The notes under the pieces: model-generated
What the model saw: the letters and a program-made list of their open reading frames with translations, nothing else
The model's database searches: none
What the model was told of the DNA's origin: nothing
Program-made: the position numbers and the translations under genes
NCBI GenBank assembly: GCA_003231645.1
Contig: QIIW01000082.1
Location: 1 to 64,000 of the forward strand
Length of the DNA stretch: 64,000 nucleotides
Direction: 5' to 3'
From: Acidimicrobiia bacterium
Lineage (GTDB): Bacteria; Actinomycetota; Acidimicrobiia; Acidimicrobiales; Aldehydirespiratoraceae
In this document: positions 1 through 7,882 of the stretch, piece after piece
How positions within the stretch are numbered: the first letter of the stretch is position 1
Layout of the letters: each line of letters begins with the position of its first letter

Positions 1-570
1 CCGCTCCAGTGGGCAATCGATCGCCACTTGGCGCACCTCCGGCGCGTTGGGAAACGTCACGATTCCCGAGAAGGAAAGCAGCGCGCCACGGGCCAGGCAC
101 TCGCGACCCTCGTCGGGTCCACCGGTGAAACAGTGGAACACCGTTCTCTGCGGTGGGCCCTCGCGATCGAGGATCGTGAACGTCTCGTCCCACGCCTCGC
201 GGGTGTGGATCACCAGCGGCAGGCCACGATCGTTGGCCATCACGACCTGCGCCGCGAACACGTCGGATTGTCGATCGCGGGGCGAATGGTCGTAGTGGAA
301 GTCGAGTCCGCACTCCCCCACCGCGACCACACCGGGCTCGTCGAACAACTCGGTGAGGCCGTGGAGTCCGATGGACGCGTCGTGGGGGTGGACTCCGACC
401 GTGGCCCACACCCCATCGAGCCGGGCCGCCACACTGATCGCCTGACGCGACCGCTCGACGTCGGTGCCCACGGTGACCATCCGGCGCACACCGGCATCGC
501 GGGCGTCGGCGTGCCAGTGCGCGCCGGCTTCGCCGGTCGGCAGGTGACAATGCTGATCGAACCAGGCCAC
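1..570 (-). CDS. tatD: TatD-family metal-dependent hydrolase (partial, C terminus off the left edge)
   Basis: TatD-family TIM-barrel hydrolase, a metal-dependent DNase acting in the cytoplasm. Only the first 190 codons lie in the window. The expected metal ligands are visible: HxH at residues 7-9, Glu86 in GECGLDFHYD, His122 in VIHTRE and His146 in VFHCFTG; GVHPHD at 59-64 is a family signature. The last ligand, an Asp near the C terminus, is beyond the edge. I chose the GTG at 570 because it gives the short N terminus usual for the family and sits 3 bases after the metG stop. A metG-tatD pair in one transcript is common in bacteria. No damage is seen in the visible part. Confidence 0.9.
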   Translation of the reverse strand, partial: MAWFDQHCHLPTGEAGAHWHADARDAGVRRMVTVGTDVERSRQAISVAARLDGVWATVGVHPHDASIGLHGLTELFDEPGVVAVGECGLDFHYDHSPRDRQSDVFAAQVVMANDRGLPLVIHTREAWDETFTILDREGPPQRTVFHCFTGGPDEGRECLARGALLSFSGIVTFPNAPEVRQVAIDCPLER

Positions 571-573
571 GAC

Positions 574-2211
574 TCAGTCGATCGACCCGAGGGCCTCGAG
601 ATCGACCTTGGGGAACATCGGGGACGGCTTCGGGATCGGCGTGCCGGCCGCCACGTCGACACGCTCCCAACCCGCGGGTTCGCCGAGGATCCCGTCGAGC
701 TTGGCCGATGAGAACGGAAGAAAGGGCGACAGGCCGACACGCACCCCGTTGATGGCGTCGAGGGCGGTGGCCAGCACCGTTGCCGATCGCCCGGGATCGG
801 TCTTGGCCAGCCGCCACGGTTCGGTGGCGTTGAGGTAGACGTTGACGGCCTGCGCAGCGTCCATGGCCGTGCGAAGCGCGGCCTTGAGCTCGACCCGTTC
901 GATCTGCGCGCCTTGCCTGACCAGCAACGATTCGACCGTGGCCAGCACCGCCAGATCCTCGGCGCGGCGCTCATCGCCGGCCGGCTTGGCGCCGTTGTGG
1001 TTCTTGTGGATCATCGAAAACACTCGGTTGACGAGGTTGCCCCACGTGGCGACAAGCTCCTCGTTGACACGGCGGGCGATCTCCTCGACCGAGATCTCCG
1101 AGTCGCTCTGCTCGGGAAACGAGGCGGCGAGGGCGTAGCGAAGCGAGTCGGGCTCGAACATGTCGAGTCCTTCATCGATGGTGAGGCCGACGCCACGACT
1201 CGCCGACGCCTTGCCGCCCTTGAAGGTGACGTACTGGTTGGCGGGAACGTTGGTGGGCAGGTTCAGATCGCCGTTGCCGATGAGCATCGCCGGCCAGATG
1301 ATGGTGTGGAACGGGACGTTGTCCTTGCCGATGAAATAGTAGCTCTCGGCTTCGGGATCCTGCCACCAGCGGCGCCACAGATCGGGTTCGCCTCGGCGCT
1401 GCGAGAGTTCCTTGGCGGCCGAGAGATATCCGATGACGGCGTCGAACCAGACGTAGATCCGCTTGCCGGGGCCGAGGTCGTCGACCGGGATCTCGACCCC
1501 CCAGTCGAGGTCGCGGGTGATGGCCCGGTCGTGGAGGCCCTCCTCTATCCAGGCCTTCGAGAAGTTGATGACATGAGGGCGCCACCCCACCCGGGAGTCG
1601 AGCCACTCCGAGAGTCGATCGGAGAAGTCGGACAGCCGCAGGTAGAAGTGCTCGGTCTCACGCACCACGGGAATGGAGCCCGACATCTTCGAACGGGGAT
1701 CGATCAGGTCGGTCGGGTCGAGAGTCCGGCCGCAATTGTCGCACTGGTCGCCGCGGGCATCGGTGTAGCCGCAGTAGGGGCAGGTGCCCTCGACGTAACG
1801 ATCGGGCAGGAACCGGGACACCTCTTCGTCGTAGAACTGCTCGCTGCAACGCTTGTCGATGTAACCCTTGTCGAGAAGATTGAGGAACATCTCCTGGGTG
1901 ACGGCGGCATGATTCTCGGTGCCGGTCGAGGTGTAGCACTCCCATTTGATGCCGCAGCGTTTCCAGTTGTCGACGAACTCGGCGTGGTAACGATCGGCGA
2001 TGTCGGATGGGCTAACACCCTCGGCGTCGGCCCTCACGGTGATGGGGGTTCCGTGGACATCGGAGCCACTGACCATGGCGACGTCGTCGCCGATCAGGCG
2101 GTGGTACCGGGCGAAGATGTCGGCGGGCAGGTAGGCGCCGGCGAGGTGCCCGAGGTGGCGGGAACCCGAGGCGTAGGGCCATGCAACTGCGACGAGAATC
2201 GGTTTCGACAT
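574..2211 (-). CDS. metG: Methionyl-tRNA synthetase
   Basis: Charges tRNA-Met with methionine in the cytoplasm. At 545 residues it is a class I synthetase without the C-terminal tRNA-binding/dimerisation domain. The HIGH signature appears as HLGH at residues 19-22, the KMSKS loop as KASASR near residue 330, and a zinc knuckle has cysteines at 144, 147, 157 and 160 (CPYC and CDNC). The frame stays open upstream of 2211, but only the ATG at 2211 gives the canonical start just before VAVAWPYASG. It is followed at 3 bases by tatD and preceded by the selenoprotein gene 25 bases upstream, so all three may be co-transcribed. Confidence 0.97.
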   Translation of the reverse strand: MSKPILVAVAWPYASGSRHLGHLAGAYLPADIFARYHRLIGDDVAMVSGSDVHGTPITVRADAEGVSPSDIADRYHAEFVDNWKRCGIKWECYTSTGTENHAAVTQEMFLNLLDKGYIDKRCSEQFYDEEVSRFLPDRYVEGTCPYCGYTDARGDQCDNCGRTLDPTDLIDPRSKMSGSIPVVRETEHFYLRLSDFSDRLSEWLDSRVGWRPHVINFSKAWIEEGLHDRAITRDLDWGVEIPVDDLGPGKRIYVWFDAVIGYLSAAKELSQRRGEPDLWRRWWQDPEAESYYFIGKDNVPFHTIIWPAMLIGNGDLNLPTNVPANQYVTFKGGKASASRGVGLTIDEGLDMFEPDSLRYALAASFPEQSDSEISVEEIARRVNEELVATWGNLVNRVFSMIHKNHNGAKPAGDERRAEDLAVLATVESLLVRQGAQIERVELKAALRTAMDAAQAVNVYLNATEPWRLAKTDPGRSATVLATALDAINGVRVGLSPFLPFSSAKLDGILGEPAGWERVDVAAGTPIPKPSPMFPKVDLEALGSID

Positions 2212-2236
2212 CAACGGCGAGACTACCGGCCACCCC

Positions 2237-3184
2237 TCAGTAGTCGACGCCTTTGCAGACGAGGCACTGCTCGTCACCGTGGGTCTTCTCGGCCGCCGAG
2301 GCATCGTCGATCGATTGGTATTGGGGAGTGTCGCGGCGCGGCGAGCGTTCGTCGTCGGATCCGGGGATGTCGGTGGTGCCCGAAGCAACCGGGCGCATCA
2401 CCGAGTCCTTCCATGAGTCGTCGTCGGCCCAGTGGATCGACTGATCGCTCATCCATCCGGGATGGTCGGCGTCGGCAAACGCCGCTAGCGCACCCTCGAT
2501 GATCCGGCGGCCGAGCACCGGGTCATGGGCCCGACCGGTCGTGTGGCCGAGCGGGAAATCGAGGAACACCGATCGCGGCGGATTGACGGCTTCGGTGATG
2601 TCGCGGGCGCAGGTCATGGTGACGGTGGGGATACCCGATTCCTCGAGTTGGCGTGCGATCAGACCCACGGTCTGATGGCAGACCGGTCAAACCGGAACGA
2701 GCAGCACCAGGTCGATATGGTCGTCGTGACATCGTTGAACGAGGGCCGGGGCCAGCTCGTCGCGGACCCGGCGCTGGGAGTAGATGCCGCCCATACAGGT
2801 GAAGAAACTCGGCGCCAGTTCGCCGATGGCGCCATCGTCGGCCAGCGATCGCAGAGGGTCGATCGGGAACACGACGTTGATGTCGCGGTGGGCGTCGGTC
2901 AGGTCGTAGGCGAAGTGGGTGGCCCGCAAGTCCGAAGTGGCCGTGTCGGTCGCAATGGCCCGAAACGTCGTGTCGTCGTGGTGGGTGAAAGCGGTCTGTC
3001 CGACCCGGTAGATCCCACCGGTGGCGATCACTCCGAGCCGACTCCGCTCGAGCGGCTCGGCCACATCGGCCCATGGAGGCGTGCCCGGGTTGGTGGCCCA
3101 CGAGTAGGCCGGATATCCGAGGGCCTCGTACTGAGCAAGGGTGCGGTCGATGTAGTCGACCGGTGGCTGGCGGTGATCGGACAC
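2237..3184 (-). CDS. Selenoprotein of the glycine/betaine/sarcosine/D-proline reductase B family (GrdB/PrdB-like), in-frame UGA read as selenocysteine
   Basis: A 165-codon frame from GTG 3184 (preceded by AGGAGG) ends in TGA at 2687-2689, and the same frame continues for 149 codons to a stop at 2237. Reading the TGA as selenocysteine gives one 315-residue protein with the redox motif U-P-V-C (residues 166-169) in the context LLVPVUPVCHQTVG. The second half has PPRSVFLDFPLGHTTG, which I recognise as typical of this family, whose homologues carry Sec or Cys at this site. A perfect hairpin follows the UGA at SECIS distance (separate entry). A second CxxC lies 10 residues from the C terminus. The family includes the substrate-binding selenoproteins of glycine and proline reductase; the aerobic marine relatives have no settled function, so the substrate is unknown. 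A pair of split genes or a nonsense mutant is much less likely because both halves are intact and collinear. Confidence 0.85.
2654..2680 (-). promoter_or_regulatory. Bacterial SECIS hairpin after the selenocysteine UGA
   Basis: On the coding strand an 8-bp perfect stem, ATCAGACC with GGTCTGAT, closes a GTG loop. It extends by three more pairs below a single C-C mismatch (UGC with GCA). The loop starts 18 bases after the UGA and begins with G. Published bacterial SECIS models ask for an apical loop about 16-37 bases after UGA with a G in its first two positions, so both criteria are met. It lies inside the coding sequence, where it would be recognised by SelB. Confidence 0.8.
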
Positions 3185-3203
3185 GAGGCCTCCTGAGTGG
3201 TGG

Positions 3204-3233
3204 CTAGCATACTTGCGGTCCCGGCCGGGACCG
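3204..3233. promoter_or_regulatory. Palindromic operator with possible promoter between divergent genes
   Basis: The 99-bp gap between the divergent selenoprotein gene and the membrane-protein gene contains a perfect 18-bp palindrome, CGGTCCCGGCCGGGACCG, at 3216-3233. Toward the selenoprotein gene, TATGCT (3204-3209, minus strand) resembles a -10 box, which would place the palindrome in the -10/-35 spacer, a classic repressor position. The -35 match is poor. The binding protein is unknown. Confidence 0.45.
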
Positions 3234-3283
3234 TTCGATCATGCCGGGGTACCCCGCCCCTCCCACGGCCGCACGAAGGTGCC

Positions 3284-3952
3284 ATGGACCCCTCGACGCT
3301 CTACGAGATCATCGGCTATGTGGCCTCGGCCCTGGTGGTCGTGTCGATCACGCAGAAGTCGATCCTGAGACTGAGAATCATCGGTCTGATGGGCTCGGCG
3401 ACGTTCCTGCTCTACGGCCTGCTGATAAACGCCTTTCCGATCGTACTCGTCAACGCCGCCGCGGCATTGATCCACCTCTACTTCCTGAGACGACTCGTAT
3501 GGCACAAGGCCGAGGTGTTCTCCGTTCTCCACGTGAGCGCTGAATCCCGCTATCTGCGCTACTTCCTCGACTTCTACAACGACGACATCACCACCCGTTA
3601 CCACCCCGGGTTCGTCTACGAATCGAGTCCCGACCAGTTCGCGGCCTTCATACTGAGAGATGTCGTGCCGGCCGCGCTGTTCATCGGACGCAACCACGAC
3701 GACGGCTCGGTCGAGGTGGTCGTCGACTACGCGATTCCCCAATATCGCGATTTCAAGATGGCGCCCTTCCTCTATTCGAAGGATTCGGGCCTGTTCACCG
3801 ACCGGGGGTGCACCCACCTCTGGTCGGTTGCCGGCAGCGAGATCCAGGCCGACTACCTGTCGAGGGTCGGCTTCTCGCCGGCGCCAACCGACGACATGCC
3901 GCGCCGCTACGCGCTGGAACTCGAATCGTCGACCCCGAGCGCCAGTTCGTAG
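3284..3952 (+). CDS. YgjV-like inner-membrane protein with a soluble C-terminal domain
   Basis: Of 222 residues, roughly the first 75 are hydrophobic with three or so membrane segments (IIGYVASALVVVSI, LMGSATFLLYGLLI, IVLVNAAAALIHLYFL); this resembles the small YgjV-type inner-membrane family. The remaining 145 residues are soluble and begin with a patch rich in Tyr/Phe/Asp; I do not recognise a catalytic motif there. ATG 3284 is chosen over upstream in-frame starts because GAAGGTG sits just before it and the first membrane segment then starts near residue 8. Its 3' end overlaps the convergent rsmI by 46 bp. Function unknown. Confidence 0.7.
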   Translation: MDPSTLYEIIGYVASALVVVSITQKSILRLRIIGLMGSATFLLYGLLINAFPIVLVNAAAALIHLYFLRRLVWHKAEVFSVLHVSAESRYLRYFLDFYNDDITTRYHPGFVYESSPDQFAAFILRDVVPAALFIGRNHDDGSVEVVVDYAIPQYRDFKMAPFLYSKDSGLFTDRGCTHLWSVAGSEIQADYLSRVGFSPAPTDDMPRRYALELESSTPSASS

Positions 3953-4749
3953 ACACGTCGGCGGGCGGCCCCCAACGTCGCCGCCACCTCGGCAACGGCA
4001 TCGCGGCGACTGACACCCGAGGCCATCTCGGCCCGCAAGGCTTCGACGATCTCCGTATCAGTGGCAGCCGCTCGGGGCGGAGCGCCGCCGATCACGATCA
4101 CCACCTCGCCCCGCACGCCGGCATGGGCCCACGAGGCCAGTTCGGACAGGGTCCCTCGAACGAACTCCTCGTGGAGCTTGGTGAGCTCGCGGGCCACGGC
4201 CGCGGGCCGCTCGCGGCCGCACACCTCGGCAAGGTCACGCAACGTCGCGGCGGTGCGATTTGGTGATTCGTAGACGACCGTGGTGCGCGGCTGAACGGCG
4301 ATATCGGCCAGTTGTTCGCGCCGCCCGTTGCCCTTGCGGTCGAGAAACCCCTCGAATACGAATCGCGATGTCGGTAGACCGCTGGCAACGAGCGCGGCCA
4401 GCACCGCCGACGGGCCGGGAACGACGGTGACAAGATGACCAGCGGCGAGAACGAGCCCGACGAGCCGCTGCCCCGGATCGGATACGCCGGGCGTGCCGGC
4501 GTCGGATACGAGCACCACCCGCTTCCCCGATTCGAGAAGGGAGATCACCTCGGAGGCCACCCGATTCTCAGTGTGGTCGTCGGTGCGCAGCATCCGGGAA
4601 CCCACGGCCAGGTGGGCAAGAAGCCGACCGGTGCGACGGGTGTCCTCGCAGCAGACGAGATCGGCCCTCTCCAGCTCCTCGACCGCTCGCGGCGAGATGT
4701 CGCCGAGGTTGCCGATGGGGGTGGCTACGAGCACCAACGCGGCGCTCAA
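3907..4749 (-). CDS. rsmI: 16S rRNA (cytidine-1402-2'-O)-methyltransferase
   Basis: RsmI uses S-adenosylmethionine to 2'-O-methylate C1402 in the 16S rRNA decoding centre. The tetrapyrrole-methylase fold is clear: LVLVATPIGNLGDIS at the N terminus, CCEDTRRTGRLL, VSDAGTPGVSDPG, VPGPSAVLAAL and FEGFLDRKG. Length is 280 residues, as usual. The TTG at 4747-4749 is chosen because GGAG lies 8 bases upstream and the start overlaps the TGA of the DUF192 gene (TTGA), implying coupled translation. An earlier GTG would add 13 residues not typical of the family. The tail ends in a Ser run. Confidence 0.93.
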   Translation of the reverse strand: MSAALVLVATPIGNLGDISPRAVEELERADLVCCEDTRRTGRLLAHLAVGSRMLRTDDHTENRVASEVISLLESGKRVVLVSDAGTPGVSDPGQRLVGLVLAAGHLVTVVPGPSAVLAALVASGLPTSRFVFEGFLDRKGNGRREQLADIAVQPRTTVVYESPNRTAATLRDLAEVCGRERPAAVARELTKLHEEFVRGTLSELASWAHAGVRGEVVIVIGGAPPRAAATDTEIVEALRAEMASGVSRRDAVAEVAATLGAARRRVYELALGVDDSSSSA

Positions 4750-5075
4750 CCCTCCGTCTCCAATTGCACACCCGGCTCGATGCCCCACATCCGCATCGAG
4801 CCCGCTTCGGCCTCCAGGACCATCCGCGCCGCGCGATGGTAGCCGCCCACACGACCGGGCTTCATCGTCGACACCGAGAGAACCACCATTTCTGCGTCGA
4901 GATGAGCAACATCGATCGGGAATCTCATGCCGATCGTGTGGACCGAACGGGCGGGTTCGAGGAGAAGAGCCCCATCGATCCCGTCGCGGCCGAGCAGGCC
5001 ACGTCGACGGCTGCGGCGTGTGTCGGCGATCTCCAACGAGGCGATCACATGGTCACCGGCCACGAGCCACGGCAT
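4746..5075 (-). CDS. DUF192 family protein
   Basis: This 109-residue protein has the DUF192 layout: LADTxxxRxRGLLGR near residue 25 (here RRRGLLGRDG), GALLLEPARSVHTIGM and FPIDVAHLDAEMVVL in the middle, and a C-terminal GSMRMWGIEPGVQL. Family members are small beta-rich proteins, often with a signal peptide, of unproven function; this one has no signal peptide, so it is probably cytoplasmic. Its stop overlaps the rsmI start by 3 bases, so the two genes are probably one transcript. Upstream, 66 bp separate it from the desaturase gene. Confidence 0.85.
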   Translation of the reverse strand: MPWLVAGDHVIASLEIADTRRSRRRGLLGRDGIDGALLLEPARSVHTIGMRFPIDVAHLDAEMVVLSVSTMKPGRVGGYHRAARMVLEAEAGSMRMWGIEPGVQLETEG

Positions 5076-5141
5076 GTCCAGAATCTATTGGTTGGCCGCG
5101 CCCTTGCACCGGCACAGTTCCGAAATTATGGGTCGCCGCAC

Positions 5142-6074
5142 TCAGGCCAGGGCGGGCTCGGGATCCGAAGCCGCCTTCTCGGCCCGACGTGCGGCCATGC
5201 GGCGACCGACCCTCGCGATACGGTCGATCTGCTTCATCAGTCGAATACGGGCTTCTTCGGCCTCGGCCGACAGACCCTCGATCTTCTCGATCGCCCAGTC
5301 ACGTACAACGACGGGTTGGAGGATCTGGTCATGGTGAATGGCGAGGTCATAGATGCCCGAGTCGGCGATGGCCTTGGAGTGGGCGGCAAAACCGGGGATT
5401 CCGGTGCCGGGCATGGCGAAGTTCTTCACCTGACGTTCGATCGCGATCACGGCTCTCGACGGGTCGACCTCGATCACCGCCGACATGGCGTCGCGATAGA
5501 AGAGGAAGTGGAGATTCTCGTCGGCGGCGACCCGGCGCATGATCACCCGGCCCACCGGGTCGGTGAGGCGCGACCCGGTGTTGAAGTGCGATATCCGGGT
5601 GGCGAGTTCCTGCAGGGAAACGTAAGCCAGACCATCGGCGACGGTCTCGGGCTCGGGAACCTCACCCGTCGACATCTGGATCATACGGCCCCGCTCGAGC
5701 TCCACCGGATCGATGGCTCGGCCGGCGAACAGGTACTGAGTGAGCACCATGCCATGGCGCCCTTCCTCGGCGGTCCAGCGGCGAACCCATTCACCCCAGG
5801 CCCCGTCACGGCCGAACATGCGTTCGATGTCGCGGAAGTAGTAGGGCAGATTGTCCTCGGTGAGGGTGTTGACGAACAGCGCGCTGCGCACCGCCGCCGG
5901 AACGCCGGCCTCGTCGGGGCTCCACTCGTGGTCCTCGCCGTAGTCCCGGCTTCGCGACCACGGCACCAATTGGTGCGGGAACCATTCCTTGGCGGTACAG
6001 AGGTGACGTTGGAGCAGTTGCTCACCCTTTTCGGCAAGCGCTTCGAGCAGGGCGATATCGGAGGGGTGCGGCAT
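5142..6074 (-). CDS. Acyl-ACP desaturase (diiron, stearoyl-ACP desaturase family)
   Basis: Soluble fatty-acid desaturase that introduces a double bond into acyl-ACP (actinobacterial DesA1/DesA2-like). The ferritin-like diiron motifs are present: Glu in NTLTEDNLPYY, EEGRHG (ExxH), Glu in SLQELATRISH, and DENLHF (ExxH). Length 310 residues fits the bacterial branch. The ATG at 6072-6074 starts 14 bases from the first of two tandem inverted repeats, so expression is probably controlled directly by a TetR-type lipid sensor. Electron donors are not encoded nearby. A role in membrane fluidity is inferred. Confidence 0.9.
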   Translation of the reverse strand: MPHPSDIALLEALAEKGEQLLQRHLCTAKEWFPHQLVPWSRSRDYGEDHEWSPDEAGVPAAVRSALFVNTLTEDNLPYYFRDIERMFGRDGAWGEWVRRWTAEEGRHGMVLTQYLFAGRAIDPVELERGRMIQMSTGEVPEPETVADGLAYVSLQELATRISHFNTGSRLTDPVGRVIMRRVAADENLHFLFYRDAMSAVIEVDPSRAVIAIERQVKNFAMPGTGIPGFAAHSKAIADSGIYDLAIHHDQILQPVVVRDWAIEKIEGLSAEAEEARIRLMKQIDRIARVGRRMAARRAEKAASDPEPALA

Positions 6075-6087
6075 ACGGGCCCTCAGC

Positions 6088-6132
6088 CTACCTACCGGTC
6101 GGCAGGCGAACTACCTACCAGTCGGTAGGTAG
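6088..6132. promoter_or_regulatory. Two tandem TetR-type operators upstream of the desaturase gene
   Basis: The site at 6111-6132 is a perfect inverted repeat, CTACCTACC-agtc-GGTAGGTAG. A second, imperfect copy, CTACCTACC-ggtc-GGCAGGCG, lies at 6088-6108. Both sit in the 82-bp gap between the ychF stop and the desaturase start. The size, dyad and TACCTACC/GGTAGGTA core resemble operators of TetR-family fatty-acid regulators. The two centres are 23-24 bp apart, close to two helical turns, allowing cooperative binding. No regulator gene lies next to it. Confidence 0.75.
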
Positions 6133-6156
6133 TTCGTTCAACGGGCATCGCCGGCG

Positions 6157-7227
6157 TCAGACGTTGAAACGGAACTCCATCACGTCGCCGTCCCGGACGA
6201 CGTAGTCCTTGCCTTCCGAACGGACCTTTCCGACATCGCGTGCCGCGGTCCACGAGCCGGCATCCAGCAATTCGTCCCACTGGATGGTCTCGGCCCGGAT
6301 GAACCCGCGCTGGAAATCGGTGTGGATCACCCCCGCGCACTGCGGCGCCGTGGATCCGGCACGAAAGGTCCAAGCCCGGCTCTCCTTCTCCCCGGTGGTG
6401 AGAAAGGTGCGGAGCCCGAGCTGGTGATAGGCGCTGGTGAGAAACCGCGGTACCGCTCCCTCCCCGAGCCCGAGGGCGTCGAGCATCTCGGCGCGATCAT
6501 CGGCGTCGAATTGTGCGGCCTCGGCCTCGAGTTGCACACACAACGGGATCACCTCGGCCCCCTCCAGTTCGTCGCGCACCGGTGCGGCGACATCATCGGC
6601 CGAACCGATCCGGTCCTCGCCGATGTTGAGAACCGCCAGCACCGGCTTGTTGGTGAGAAGGAAGAACTCCTTGAGTGAGGCACTCTCCTCGTCGCTCAAC
6701 CCGGCTCGGTAGAGCGGTGTTCCCGCGCCGAGCGCGTCGACGACCCGAGTGAGCAGATCGACCTTGCTCCGCAACGAAGGATCACCCTTCATCGACCGCC
6801 GGTGCTTGTCGAGCTGGCGTTCGGCCGTCGCCAGATCGGCGAGCGCCAGTTCGATCTCGAGCACCCGCAGGTGCTCCAGGGGTTCGGTCGAACCGGGCAC
6901 GCCGTCATCGAAGGCCCGCAGTACGAAAACGATTGCGTCGACCTCACGAATGTGGGAGAGAAACGCGTTGCCGAGGCCCTCGCCGTGGCTCGCACCCTCG
7001 ACCAGACCACCGATGTCGGTGAACTGAACCGAGGCATGAACGATGTTGCGGCTCCTGCTCATGGCCGCGAGTCGGTCGAGGCGGTCGTCGGGCACCTTGG
7101 CCACGCCGACGTTGGGGTCGGTGGTGGCGAACGCGTAGGGAGCGGCATGGGCACCACCTCCGGCCAGCGCGTTGTAGAGCGAGCTCTTGCCGGCGTTGGG
7201 AAGGCCGACGAATCCGAAACGCTCCAT
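6157..7227 (-). CDS. ychF: Ribosome-binding ATPase YchF
   Basis: YchF/OLA1-type Obg-family ATPase of 356 residues that binds the ribosome. The first residues, FVGLPNAGKSSLYNAL, are the Walker A region; FTDIGGLVEGASHGEGLGN is the G3/switch region, and the usual NKxD motif is replaced by NIGE (LNIGEDR), as is normal for this ATP-specific family. The C-terminal TGS-like domain ends in VRDGDVMEFRFNV. Although the frame is open further upstream, ATG 7227 is the only start matching the family. It is divergent from the membrane-protein gene 49 bp away. Confidence 0.95.
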   Translation of the reverse strand: MERFGFVGLPNAGKSSLYNALAGGGAHAAPYAFATTDPNVGVAKVPDDRLDRLAAMSRSRNIVHASVQFTDIGGLVEGASHGEGLGNAFLSHIREVDAIVFVLRAFDDGVPGSTEPLEHLRVLEIELALADLATAERQLDKHRRSMKGDPSLRSKVDLLTRVVDALGAGTPLYRAGLSDEESASLKEFFLLTNKPVLAVLNIGEDRIGSADDVAAPVRDELEGAEVIPLCVQLEAEAAQFDADDRAEMLDALGLGEGAVPRFLTSAYHQLGLRTFLTTGEKESRAWTFRAGSTAPQCAGVIHTDFQRGFIRAETIQWDELLDAGSWTAARDVGKVRSEGKDYVVRDGDVMEFRFNV

Positions 7228-7276
7228 GCTTCTCCCGGGCGATCGTGGACGACGGAAGGCTACCGGTGGGGATATC

Positions 7277-7645
7277 GTGGCCGTCGTGACCGACACGACC
7301 ATCAGCACCGCGGCTGCCACCACCGCCCCGAGTGTCGTCGATGCCGCAGGCGAGGCCCAGGCGGAGCGCACGTTTTCGATCTCGATCGCAATATCGGCCG
7401 TGCGCTGCACCCTCACCTACGTGCTCATTCCGTGGATCTTCCCGTTTCTCGGCGAAACCACCGGAGTGGGCCCCACACTCGGGGTCGTCATAGGTGTCGC
7501 CGCCATCGTGGCCAACGTGTTCAGCATCCGCCGGTTCCATCGAGCCGACCATCGCTGGAAATGGCAGATGACCTTCATCAACAGCGCGGTGATCGCCCTG
7601 TTGGTCTTCTTGGTGGCGCAGGACTTCGTCGCCATCATCGGCTGA
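7277..7645 (+). CDS. Small integral membrane protein, unknown function
   Basis: The protein of 122 residues has an Ala/Thr-rich, probably disordered N terminus of about 35 residues, then three hydrophobic stretches (CTLTYVLIPWIFPFL, LGVVIGVAAIVANVF, VIALLVFLVAQDFVAI) separated by a basic loop, FSIRRFHRADHRWKW. It looks like a small polytopic inner-membrane protein common in actinobacteria. GTG 7277 is chosen because GGTGGGGA lies a few bases upstream; the GTG at 7286 is an alternative. No function can be assigned. It lies 54 bp before the bL37 gene. Confidence 0.7.
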   Translation: MAVVTDTTISTAAATTAPSVVDAAGEAQAERTFSISIAISAVRCTLTYVLIPWIFPFLGETTGVGPTLGVVIGVAAIVANVFSIRRFHRADHRWKWQMTFINSAVIALLVFLVAQDFVAIIG

Positions 7646-7699
7646 GCGCGGCTCCCGACGGGTGGGGCCGAGCGATGATCGCGGATATCCTCACCGACC

Positions 7700-7789
7700 A
7701 TGTCGAAGCGCACACAGAAGGCGAGGGCCAAGGCCCGCCGCAAGAAGGCGAACCACGGGCGCAAGCCCAACCTCGGCCGCAACAGCTGA
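7700..7789 (+). CDS. Small ribosomal protein bL37
   Basis: A 29-residue, very basic peptide starting MSKRTQKARAKARRKK and ending with the segment ANHGRKPN. That last segment is the hallmark I know from bL37, the tiny large-subunit protein first seen in mycobacterial ribosome structures (typically about 24 residues, with ANHGKRPN). It binds rRNA in the 50S subunit. ATG 7700 and TGA 7789 are clear. Genes this short are often missed by annotation. It stands alone, 54 bp after a membrane-protein gene and 93 bp before an amidohydrolase gene. Confidence 0.75.
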   Translation: MSKRTQKARAKARRKKANHGRKPNLGRNS

Positions 7790-7882
7790 GACCTAGCTTC
7801 CGAGAGCCTCCCTGCCGGCTCCTGGTGAAAGTCGGCGGACCCTTCCCGGGCGGTTGACGGACATCGCCGGGTCACCGAAAGT

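Noticed and set aside
913..2502. A 529-codon open frame antisense to metG
   Set aside because: Shadow frame; the minus strand carries HIGH, KMSKS-like and zinc motifs in order.
2687..2689. Reading the TGA as a nonsense mutation that makes the gene a pseudogene or splits it in two
   Set aside because: Both halves are free of other lesions, the motif UPVC fits the family, and a SECIS-like hairpin stands at the right distance.
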